Assembly: GCA_937875245.1 (NCBI GenBank)
Contig: CALNCH010000202.1
Location: forward strand, 1-34,727
DNA: 34,727 nucleotides
Origin: an uncultured Spirochaetaceae bacterium
Lineage (GTDB): Bacteria > Spirochaetota > Spirochaetia > Treponematales > Treponemataceae
Reading direction: 5' to 3'
Positions 16,352-23,622 of the stretch are shown here, one piece after another. The notes beneath the pieces are model-generated. The model was not told the origin of the DNA, did no database searches, and was given only the letters and a program-made list of their open reading frames with translations. Numbering within the stretch: the stretch's first letter is position 1; every line of letters begins with the position of its first letter. Both the position numbers and the translations under genes were made by a program.

Positions 16352-17749
16352 ATGAAAATAGTACAGTTAGTTGAAACAGCAAAAGATACACAAGAAAAAC
16401 TTTCTACAATACCCCTTGAAAAAAGAAAGGCTCAGGATGAATCCCATTTATCCTGCATTATTACTATTAAACCAGAAGAAGAAAAACATTCCTTTGATGG
16501 TTTTGGAGGAGCAATTACAGAATCGGTTGGGTATGTTTTATCAAAACTGGATCCATCTCAAAAACAAGATATTTTACATTCATATTATGGTGATAAAAAG
16601 GAAGGAGGCTTGCAGTATTCCCTGGGAAGAACCCATATGAACTCTTGTGATTTTTCTTTGGAAAATTGGAGTTGCCTAGAAACAAAAGATTTATCCTTAG
16701 AAAGCTTTTCTATGAAACGACCAGATGTATATATTACTCCGGTACTTCAAGATATCAAACATATTCTTGATTCTAGAAAAACAGAATTCAATCTTATGCT
16801 TACGCCTTGGTCTCCTCCTTCTTGGATGAAAGACAATGAAGATATGAACCATGGCGGCTCTTTATTACCCGAATACAGGCAACTCTGGGCAGAATACTTT
16901 TTGAAATATATTAAAGAACTTGAAAAACGACAGATTCCAGTTTGGATGATATCAATACAAAACGAACCTGCTGCAGTTCAAACTTGGGATTCTTGTATTT
17001 GGACGGGAGAAGAAGAAGGTATTTTTGCCACTCAATATCTTGGTCCATTACTGGAAAAAGAAGGAAAGTCTCATATCGGGATTTTAGTATGGGATCATAA
17101 CAGAGATCTCTTGTTACAACGAATGACAGAATCTATGTCTTTAGAAAACTCTTCAAAATATATTCAGGGGGTGGCCTTTCATTGGTACTCTGGGGATCAA
17201 TATGATAACGTTAAGCAAGTATCTGAAAAATGGCCTGATAAAAAACGTATTTTCAGCGAAGGCTGTGTTGAAGGAGGGCCCCGTAATGGGGCTTGGTTTA
17301 CCGGAGAAAGATATGCCCACAATATTATTAATGATTTAAATTCTGGTTGCACTGCATGGATAGATTGGAATTTAGTGTTAAATACCCAGGGAGGGCCTAA
17401 TCACGTTGGAAATTATTGTGACGCTCCTATTTTAGTTGATACTACAACAAAAGAAATCTTTTATCAAAGTTCCTTTTATTACATTGGGCATTTTAGCCGC
17501 TATATTCCCCAAGGTGCAAAAATTATAGAAACCTCTATGGATTCCTGGATGGTACCTGCCAATGTTGATGGCAGAATGGGAAATACAATGGAATGTTGTG
17601 CAACGAATAATCCTGATGGAACAGTAACTTTGGTGGTTTGTAATAGAACAGAAAGTGATATGAAATACAAACTGGTAACAAAGGGTAATAAAAGTGAAAT
17701 TTTATTTTGCCCACCTAGGGGTATTCAAACTATAATACTTTCCCTTTAG
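16352..17749 (+). CDS. GH30 family beta-glycosidase (glucosylceramidase-like), cytoplasmic
   Basis: A 465-residue glycoside hydrolase of family 30. Seen in order: FDGFGGAITESVGYVLSKL, YSLGRTHMNSCDFS, LTPWSPPSWMKDN, the acid/base Glu205 in SIQNEPAAVQTWDSC, the FHWYSGD strand, the nucleophile Glu303 in IFSEGC, and WIDWNLVLNTQGGPNHVGN, then a C-terminal beta domain. There is no signal peptide, so it acts on imported sugars, probably as a beta-glucosidase or a related beta-glycosidase. AGGAG precedes the ATG. It follows the 1108-aa gene by 26 bp in the same operon and ends at a strong bidirectional terminator. The exact linkage split (beta-1,4, beta-1,6 or other) cannot be told from the motifs. 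Confidence 0.9.
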   Translation: MKIVQLVETAKDTQEKLSTIPLEKRKAQDESHLSCIITIKPEEEKHSFDGFGGAITESVGYVLSKLDPSQKQDILHSYYGDKKEGGLQYSLGRTHMNSCDFSLENWSCLETKDLSLESFSMKRPDVYITPVLQDIKHILDSRKTEFNLMLTPWSPPSWMKDNEDMNHGGSLLPEYRQLWAEYFLKYIKELEKRQIPVWMISIQNEPAAVQTWDSCIWTGEEEGIFATQYLGPLLEKEGKSHIGILVWDHNRDLLLQRMTESMSLENSSKYIQGVAFHWYSGDQYDNVKQVSEKWPDKKRIFSEGCVEGGPRNGAWFTGERYAHNIINDLNSGCTAWIDWNLVLNTQGGPNHVGNYCDAPILVDTTTKEIFYQSSFYYIGHFSRYIPQGAKIIETSMDSWMVPANVDGRMGNTMECCATNNPDGTVTLVVCNRTESDMKYKLVTKGNKSEILFCPPRGIQTIILSL

Positions 17750-17755
17750 AACAAT

Positions 17756-17792
17756 AAAAAAAGCTTGCATCGGTAAATGCAAGCTTTTTTTT
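17756..17792. terminator. Bidirectional terminator between GH30 and metY genes
   Basis: AAGCTTGCAT (17761-17770) pairs perfectly with ATGCAAGCTT (17777-17786) across a 6-base loop, flanked by A-run on the left and T-run on the right. It therefore ends transcription from both the GH30 gene (plus) and the convergent metY gene (minus). Confidence 0.92.
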
Positions 17793-17803
17793 GCTTTTAA
17801 TTT

Positions 17804-19057
17804 TTACACTTTTTCTAAAGCTTGTTTTATATCTGCAAGAATGTCATCTACGCTTTCAAGCCCGCAACTAAAACGAATCAAACCCCCATCAATTCCAGCT
17901 GCAACTAACTGCTCTTCTGATAACTGACGATGAGTAGCTGAAGCAGGGTGCAATACGCAAGTACGAATATCTGCAACGTGAACTACATTGGATGCCAATT
18001 TAAGGGAATCCATAAATCTTACCGCAGCGGAACGTCCTCCCTTTATAGAAAAGCTAATAACACCGCTTGAACCTAATGGTAAATATTTTTTTGATAACTC
18101 GTGATATTTATCACCTGAAAGCGCTGGATAACTAACAGACAATATTTTATCATTATCTTTGAAATACTGAGCAACTCTCTTTGCATTTACGCAATATTGT
18201 TTCATACGAACTGCTAATGTTTCCAAGCCCAAATTTAATAAAAAGGCAGAATGTGCTGAAGGATAACAACCAAAATCTCGGATAAATTGCATACGAGCCT
18301 TAATAATATATGCCATGGGTCCAAAAGCCTTTGTGTATTCTACTCCATGATAGCTCTCATCGGGATTAATAAAATCTGCAAATTTTCCTTTGCTTCCGTC
18401 AAATCCTTCATATTCTTGACTTACTTCATTAGCGGCATTCCAGTCAAATTTACCACCGTCTACTATTACACCACCTACTTGCAATGCATGGCCATCCATA
18501 TATTTTGTAGTAGAATGAGTTACAATATCTGCACCCCACTCAAAAGGCCGGCATAAAATTGGAGTGGCAAAAGTGTTGTCTATTATAAAGGGAACATGGT
18601 TTGCGTGAGCAAAAGTGGCGAGTTTTTCAATATCACATACTGAAAGTGCAGGGTTTGCAATAGTTTCTCCAAAAACAGCTTTGGTATTAGGTTTAAAAGC
18701 TTTTTGTAACTCTTCTACAGAAGCATCCCCATCTACCCAAATACATTCTATTCCTAATTTTTTTAGAGTTACTCCAAAAAGGTTAATTGTACCGCCATAT
18801 ATTGTTGAAGCTGCCTGTCCACTGGAAGTAAGCATTGCACCCACTCCCCCCTCTAAGGCAGCAATTTTCTTTTCAACTGCATCACAGGTTGGATTGGCAA
18901 AACGAGAATACATATATTCAGTTGGCATATCAAAAAGCTGGGCAATATGCTCAGTTGAATCAAAGCAATAGGTAGTACTTTGAACAATGGGAACTACTCG
19001 TGGTTCTCCATTTTTAGGAGTGTAGCCTTCGTGTAAACACTGTGTTTCTATTCTCAT
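17804..19057 (-). CDS. metY: O-acetylhomoserine sulfhydrylase-type PLP enzyme with apparent 18-residue internal deletion
   Basis: A 417-residue Cys/Met-metabolism PLP enzyme, most like O-acetylhomoserine sulfhydrylase: ETQCLHEGYTPKNGEPRVVP at the start, the Tyr/Arg pair in MYSRFANPT, the phosphate-binding SSGQAAS (residues 78-84), IDNTFATP, and the PLP lysine Lys185 in HSTTKYMDGH. It would make homocysteine (or cysteine) from O-acetylhomoserine and sulfide. Odd: SSGQAAS runs directly into TIYGGTINLF. In the family about 20 residues, a helix and the strand ending with a GDxxV-type motif, separate these two motifs; here only 2 remain, so about 54 bases look deleted in frame near 18805. The length is correspondingly short. 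Activity is doubtful. AGAGGATTAAAAAAA precedes the ATG, and a TTGCTC-17-TATACT promoter lies upstream. Confidence 0.88.
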   Translation of the reverse strand: MRIETQCLHEGYTPKNGEPRVVPIVQSTTYCFDSTEHIAQLFDMPTEYMYSRFANPTCDAVEKKIAALEGGVGAMLTSSGQAASTIYGGTINLFGVTLKKLGIECIWVDGDASVEELQKAFKPNTKAVFGETIANPALSVCDIEKLATFAHANHVPFIIDNTFATPILCRPFEWGADIVTHSTTKYMDGHALQVGGVIVDGGKFDWNAANEVSQEYEGFDGSKGKFADFINPDESYHGVEYTKAFGPMAYIIKARMQFIRDFGCYPSAHSAFLLNLGLETLAVRMKQYCVNAKRVAQYFKDNDKILSVSYPALSGDKYHELSKKYLPLGSSGVISFSIKGGRSAAVRFMDSLKLASNVVHVADIRTCVLHPASATHRQLSEEQLVAAGIDGGLIRFSCGLESVDDILADIKQALEKV

Positions 19058-19109
19058 TTTTTTTAATCCTCTATAACCCTTTTTTAGGTTTTAATTGTGA
19101 ATAAATTTA

Positions 19110-19138
19110 AGTATAGCTAAAACTTCTTTAGTGAGCAA
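19110..19138 (-). promoter_or_regulatory. Promoter of metY
   Basis: On the minus strand TTGCTC (19138-19133), a 17-base spacer and TATACT (19115-19110), in the gap after recQ. The expected leader is about 45 bases and ends with a Shine-Dalgarno sequence. Confidence 0.6.
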
Positions 19139-19150
19139 TATAAAGTAAGA

Positions 19151-20782
19151 CTAGTCTACTCTTTTGCGACGCTTTTTTATTTGAGAAAATGCTTTGCTTA
19201 CTTTTCCAGAAGGTACAAAGGGTAACATAATTAAAGCTCTATCTACTAAAGACGCTTTTCCATCTCGGGTTATACTTAAAACAGCATAATCACTACTTTT
19301 TGCTAAAAATCCAGCTTCAAGTAAAAGCCGAGTTAATTCAAACCAATCTTCTTTTGCATATTCAGTTCCTATTCCCCAGGTAGATAATTTCTCATGACCG
19401 TTCTCTAAAATTCGTTGTTGTCGAGATCCTAACAAGACATCTACCACATAAGAAGTACCGTATCTTTCTCCAGTACGAAAAACGCAGGACAAAAGCTTTT
19501 GTGCAGGTATCGTTACATCAATATCAACACCCTTCCCTGTAGAACAAATGTCACAACAACTATGATTTTTTTCATCCTTATTCTTAGAGTGAATTCTATT
19601 ATCACACTGATATATTTCTCCAAAATAACTTAACAATAATTGTCTTCTACAAGAACGCGCTTGGCAATAATCCACCATAGCTTTTAATTGTTTTTCAGCA
19701 GCTTCTAGTTCTTTACCGTGTTTTTCTTCCATAAAAAACCGTATTTTTCGAGTATCCCCGTAGCTGTACAGCAATAAAGCGGTTGCTTTTTGTCCCCCTC
19801 GCCCTGCTCTTCCTATTTCCTGATAGTATTGCTCCATACTTTTAGGCATATCAAAGTGAATTACAAAATCTACGGTAGCTTTATTTATACCCATGCCAAA
19901 GGCTAAGGTTGCAACCATTACTTGAACTTTATCTGTAATAAAAGCATTTTGATTTTCTGAACGCTGGATATCCGAAAGACCTGCATGATAGGGTAAAGCT
20001 TTTATACCTGCTTTTGAAAGATAATCAGTTAACTCATCAACTTGCTTTCGACTAAAACAGTACACAATTCCGACTTGATTTTTGTGAGAAAAAATAAAAT
20101 CTTTTACTTGTTTTAAGGGGCCACCTTCTTTTACTCTTTGCTTAGGAACTACTTCCAGATAAATATTTTCTCTGTTAAAAGTGGAAATAAATTCTTCATA
20201 TTTTTTCTTAAATCCTAGCCCCTGAATAATATCAGAACGAACATTTTTGGTAGCAGTTGCAGTTAAAGCAAGACAAAGGGCTTTAGGAAACTTAGAGCGA
20301 ATAGATTTTAGAGCCCCGTACTCAGGTCGAAAATCATGACCCCACTCTGAAATACAATGAGCTTCATCTATGGTAAGACAGGAGACCTCTACTCCAGAGA
20401 GCAATTCTTGAATTCTGTCAGTAACTAAGGTTTCTGGTGCACAAAAAAGCAACTTTGTTTTTCCTTGCCTAATCATATCCATATTAGCGTTATAGGTTTT
20501 CCAATCCAAAGTACTGTTCAATAACAAAGCTTCAATTCCAACCTTATGTAAATATTGTACTTGATCTTCCATGAGAGCGATTAAAGGAGATACTACAATT
20601 GTAAGCCCTTCAAAAATTAATGATGGTATTTGATAACACAGGGATTTACCACCCCCTGTAGGCATAATGGCAAGAGTATCAACTCCAGAAAGTACACTAT
20701 TTATAATCTCTTCTTGGTTTGTTCTAAACTCAGTATATCCAAAATACGTTTCTAATAACTGGAGAGGACTTTTATTTTTCAT
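19151..20782 (-). CDS. recQ: ATP-dependent DNA helicase RecQ
   Basis: A 543-residue superfamily-2 3'-5' helicase for DNA repair and replication-fork processing. Motifs in order: FGYTEFRTNQEEII (motif 0), PTGGGKSLCYQIP (Walker A), VVSPLIALMEDQV, TIDEAHCISEWGHDFRPEY (DEAH plus the aromatic-rich RecQ loop), ALTATAT, YCFSRKQVDEL, ATLAFGMGINK and QEIGRAGRGG. A RecQ zinc region (YCQARSCRR ... CCDIC) and a winged-helix RQC domain follow; there is no HRDC domain, making it shorter than the E. coli enzyme (about 610 aa). ATG 20782 is chosen because the helicase homology begins there; the frame extends further upstream into low-complexity sequence. There is no Shine-Dalgarno site, and TATAAT ends nine bases before the ATG. 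Confidence 0.93.
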   Translation of the reverse strand: MKNKSPLQLLETYFGYTEFRTNQEEIINSVLSGVDTLAIMPTGGGKSLCYQIPSLIFEGLTIVVSPLIALMEDQVQYLHKVGIEALLLNSTLDWKTYNANMDMIRQGKTKLLFCAPETLVTDRIQELLSGVEVSCLTIDEAHCISEWGHDFRPEYGALKSIRSKFPKALCLALTATATKNVRSDIIQGLGFKKKYEEFISTFNRENIYLEVVPKQRVKEGGPLKQVKDFIFSHKNQVGIVYCFSRKQVDELTDYLSKAGIKALPYHAGLSDIQRSENQNAFITDKVQVMVATLAFGMGINKATVDFVIHFDMPKSMEQYYQEIGRAGRGGQKATALLLYSYGDTRKIRFFMEEKHGKELEAAEKQLKAMVDYCQARSCRRQLLLSYFGEIYQCDNRIHSKNKDEKNHSCCDICSTGKGVDIDVTIPAQKLLSCVFRTGERYGTSYVVDVLLGSRQQRILENGHEKLSTWGIGTEYAKEDWFELTRLLLEAGFLAKSSDYAVLSITRDGKASLVDRALIMLPFVPSGKVSKAFSQIKKRRKRVD

Positions 20783-20791
20783 ATGTTTTTT

Positions 20792-20819
20792 ATTATAACA
20801 AGAATTGGATAAAAGACAA
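20792..20819 (-). promoter_or_regulatory. Promoter of recQ, very close to the start codon
   Basis: On the minus strand TTGTCT (20819-20814), a 16-base spacer and TATAAT (20797-20792), with TGT directly before it (extended -10, TGTTATAAT). Only nine bases separate it from the recQ ATG, so the leader would be about 0-3 bases. Confidence 0.65.
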
Positions 20820-20833
20820 AGACAAAATAGATA
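20805..20833 (+). promoter_or_regulatory. Possible promoter of the diguanylate cyclase gene
   Basis: TTGGAT (20805-20810), 17 bases, TAGATA (20828-20833). It overlaps the divergent recQ promoter, so the two genes may compete. An alternative -10, TATAGT at 20842-20847, lies only seven bases before the second in-frame ATG (20855). Confidence 0.35.
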
Positions 20834-20848
20834 AAACCCTGTATAGTA

Positions 20849-22495
20849 ATGAGTATGACACGGAGAAATATTAGTCATTTTCTTTTTTACTGTTTTTTTT
20901 TGGTGGTTATATTTTGTCTCTTTACTGTATTTCAATACAATAAACACCCTTCTTCTCTACGTATTCCCTCAACAAATACCTCTATTTTAACTGATGGTTG
21001 GTATGTAATAAATGATACTATTCCAGAAGAAATTTCTCTTCCCTACAAATTTTCTAAAGAAGAATCTAGCATTGTACTCTATCATTCTAACGACAAAGCT
21101 TTCCTCGCTGCTGACTTTATATATATATTTGCACCCCGACAACACATAGAATTGTACTTTGATGAAATTCAAGTATTTCAGACTAATATGGTATTACCTT
21201 TTCATTTAGAAGAGTTAGCTTCTTTTTACCAAATAATTCCTTTACCAAAAAATAGAAACCCCGAAAGGGTAAAACTGCTAGTAAAACCCTATTCAGATAA
21301 ATATAGACAAGTTGTATCTCCCCCATATATAGGTAGTTTTTCTAAGTTTATTGGAATTGTTCTTCAAAGAAATATTGGCAATATAATATTTGGAGTTATC
21401 GTTTTTTTGTGTGGATTAATTTTTCTTATCCTCTTTTTTCTACTACGAAAAGACTTAAAAGGAAATCATACTCTTTCATCTCTCAGTCTTTTTTCTTTTT
21501 TAATAGCCCTTTGGATTATGTTTGACTCCAGTTTCATACAATTTCTTCTACCTAATCCAGTTCTTTGTATCCTAATTAAATATTTATCACTTTTATTTAT
21601 TACTCCAACAATTCTTATCTTTCTTATTAACTTTATTAAAGATGACAGTATAATCATTAGAATTTTCGTCTATACTTCGCTTATAAACATTGCTGTAGTA
21701 CTTATTTTACAAATAACTGGACTATCTAACTTACAAGATTCGATTTTTACTACCCATTTAGGGATGCTGGTAATTTGTTTAGCTGTAACACTGAACCTTG
21801 TCAGTTGTCCCGCTCACAAAAAAAAAGATTTAGAGAAATTTTATCCAGCTTTATATTGTTTAATTATTGGTACCGTCTTGGAAATAATTTTATACTATTT
21901 AAATAATCATGATGTTTCTTTTGTTATAAAATTTTTTGTAACCCTCTTTATATTACTTTTTGGTCGAAGTTTAACTGTTTATACCATAGCTTATATCCAA
22001 GAATCAAAACGGGCAGAATATTACAAAAATCTTGCCTATATGGATACTTCTACGGGAACCTTTAACCGGACAGCCTTTCATTCTTTTATTAATAAATATG
22101 CAGAACAAGATAAGCAATGGTGTCTCATTCTTTTTGACTTAAATAATCTAAAGCAAATTAACGATTCCTTAGGACATCTAGAAGGAGATTTGTTAATTAA
22201 TGGATTTTGTCAGTGTGCACAAACTGCCTTTAAGGGATTAGGTGTTTTGTATCGTATCGGTGGAGATGAGTTTGTTTGCTTATGTAAAAATACCTCAGAA
22301 AATCATGTTATTATCTGTTTACAAGAATTAGAGACCTTATTAGCCACATATGAAAATGCGCCCTCCCCTATTTCGGCATCTTTTGGTTATGATTTCTTTA
22401 AACCCAGCAAACCTTCAGATTTTTCAGAAGCTCTAAAAAGAGCAGATATAAAAATGTATATTATGAAAAAAACAAGAAAAATAAATCCATGCTAA
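20849..22495 (+). CDS. Membrane-bound diguanylate cyclase (GGDEF) with extracytoplasmic sensor region
   Basis: A 548-residue protein. A membrane helix near residues 8-25 is followed by a periplasmic region of about 150 residues, then roughly seven membrane helices (about 180-385), an arrangement like 7TMR-DISM sensor proteins, and a C-terminal GGDEF domain. The active site is intact: RIGGDEFVCLC with GGDEF at 471-475, and FDLNNLKQINDSLGHLEGD. No RxxD inhibitory site stands five residues before GGDEF, so product feedback through the I-site is unlikely. It should make cyclic di-GMP in response to an unknown signal. No Shine-Dalgarno site precedes either candidate ATG (20849 or 20855). It is divergent from recQ. 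Confidence 0.87.
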   Translation: MSMTRRNISHFLFYCFFLVVIFCLFTVFQYNKHPSSLRIPSTNTSILTDGWYVINDTIPEEISLPYKFSKEESSIVLYHSNDKAFLAADFIYIFAPRQHIELYFDEIQVFQTNMVLPFHLEELASFYQIIPLPKNRNPERVKLLVKPYSDKYRQVVSPPYIGSFSKFIGIVLQRNIGNIIFGVIVFLCGLIFLILFFLLRKDLKGNHTLSSLSLFSFLIALWIMFDSSFIQFLLPNPVLCILIKYLSLLFITPTILIFLINFIKDDSIIIRIFVYTSLINIAVVLILQITGLSNLQDSIFTTHLGMLVICLAVTLNLVSCPAHKKKDLEKFYPALYCLIIGTVLEIILYYLNNHDVSFVIKFFVTLFILLFGRSLTVYTIAYIQESKRAEYYKNLAYMDTSTGTFNRTAFHSFINKYAEQDKQWCLILFDLNNLKQINDSLGHLEGDLLINGFCQCAQTAFKGLGVLYRIGGDEFVCLCKNTSENHVIICLQELETLLATYENAPSPISASFGYDFFKPSKPSDFSEALKRADIKMYIMKKTRKINPC

Positions 22496-22510
22496 TTATC
22501 TCAATCCTTA

Positions 22511-22525
22511 TGTAACACTGTTACA
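22511..22525. promoter_or_regulatory. Perfect 7-1-7 palindrome (operator candidate)
   Basis: TGTAACA-C-TGTTACA, a perfect 15-base palindrome whose right arm overlaps the -35 box of the flavoprotein promoter. The geometry and place fit a dimeric repressor site. The 7-1-7 layout recalls Fur/PerR boxes, but the bases do not match their consensus. The regulator is unknown. Confidence 0.5.
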
Positions 22526-22549
22526 ATTCTTTTTGCCTTTCTGTAGTAT
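22521..22549 (+). promoter_or_regulatory. Promoter of the thioredoxin-reductase-like gene
   Basis: TTACAA (22521-22526), 17 bases, TAGTAT (22544-22549); expected start near 22556, with GGAG in the leader. Confidence 0.55.
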
Positions 22550-22579
22550 ACTCTTTGGATAATACAAAAAGGAGTTTTT

Positions 22580-23536
22580 ATGGGAGGAATTATGAATATA
22601 TTTGATACGATAATTATTGGAAAAGGCCCAGCAGGGATTTCAGCTGCTCTCTATCTTGCCAGAGCAAAGAAAAATATTGTTGTTATCGGAAAAGACATTG
22701 GTTCTTTAGCAAAAGCAGAAAAAATCGAAAACTATTACGGATTAGAAGCTCCTATTACAGGGGAAGAGTTAGCTCATAGAGGAATAAATCAAGTTACTAA
22801 TTTAGGTGTTCCGGTAATGAACCAAGAAGTTACTTCCATAGAGTTGCTTTACCCAGGAATGAATTCAGATAATGACTTAGCTTTACAAATGGGTGGCGTT
22901 TTTTTAGTGACCACCCCAGAAGAACACTATGTGGCAAAAACTGTATTGTTTGCCACTGGAAAACAACGAACAGCCCTTAAAGTACCCGGTTTTTCTGAAT
23001 ATAGAGGAAAGGGAATTAGCTTTTGTGCAGTATGTGATGGTTTTTTCTACAGAAATAAACCAATTGGTGTTGTAGGAAATGGTATGTATGGAGTAACAGA
23101 ACTAACTCATTTATTTGAATTAACTAAAGATATTACTCTTTTTACAAATGGACTACCCTTGGATCCAGAAGCTGCAAAATTGATACCTAAAGAAATTACG
23201 ATTGTAACAGATGTAATAAGGGCCATACAAGGAAATAAACCTGCTGAAGACGGTGGTGTGGTATCATCTCTTGTGGCTGGAGGTAAAACCTATTCTCTAC
23301 AAGGTATTTTCGTTGCACTAGGAACAGCGGGGGCTACTGATTTTGCTGCAAAATTAGGATTAGCCACAGGAGAGGGATCTGAAAGTGGCACTCTTATAGT
23401 TGACAAAAATTATCAAACAACGGTTCCTGGCATTTTTGCCGCCGGAGATGCTATAGGAGGGTTTTTGCAAGTTGCAAAGGCTGTAGGAGATGGAGCCTTG
23501 GCTGCAAAATCAATATTAGATAGTTTACGAAAATAA
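22580..23536 (+). CDS. Thioredoxin-reductase-like FAD oxidoreductase
   Basis: A 318-residue (or 314 from the second ATG at 22592; both have a GGAG-type site) cytoplasmic flavoprotein. IIGKGPAGISAALYLARAKK binds FAD, FCAVCDGFF (Cys149 and Cys152) is the redox-active CxxC, VVGNGMYGV sits at the second dinucleotide fold, and FAAGDAIGGFLQVAKAVGDG is the C-terminal FAD motif. The usual NADPH-binding HRRxxxR of thioredoxin reductase is replaced by ITLFTNG, and GGGDSA by GNGMYG. So the electron donor may not be NADPH; a ferredoxin- or other-donor-linked type is possible. No thioredoxin gene is adjacent. A palindromic operator candidate overlaps its promoter. Confidence 0.85.
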   Translation: MGGIMNIFDTIIIGKGPAGISAALYLARAKKNIVVIGKDIGSLAKAEKIENYYGLEAPITGEELAHRGINQVTNLGVPVMNQEVTSIELLYPGMNSDNDLALQMGGVFLVTTPEEHYVAKTVLFATGKQRTALKVPGFSEYRGKGISFCAVCDGFFYRNKPIGVVGNGMYGVTELTHLFELTKDITLFTNGLPLDPEAAKLIPKEITIVTDVIRAIQGNKPAEDGGVVSSLVAGGKTYSLQGIFVALGTAGATDFAAKLGLATGEGSESGTLIVDKNYQTTVPGIFAAGDAIGGFLQVAKAVGDGALAAKSILDSLRK

Positions 23537-23547
23537 GCTATAAAAAG

Positions 23548-23601
23548 AAAAGGGGCTGTCCATTTTGTTCATTTAAAGAACTTGTTGGACAGCCCCTTTT
23601 T
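23548..23601. terminator. Bidirectional terminator between flavoprotein and gdhA genes
   Basis: AAAAGGGGCTGTCCA (23548-23562) pairs with TGGACAGCCCCTTTT (23586-23600), with a further GTTC/GAAC pairing inside the loop and T/A runs at both ends. It serves both convergent genes. Confidence 0.92.
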
Positions 23602-23622
23602 ATTTCTTATATAAACTATTTC

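Noticed and set aside
18615..18971. 118-codon open frame on the plus strand
   Set aside because: Lies wholly inside metY on the opposite strand, has no ribosome site and no recognisable protein pattern.
22511..22525. Fur or PerR box
   Set aside because: It has 7-1-7 symmetry but the bases differ from TGATAATNATTATCA-like consensus.
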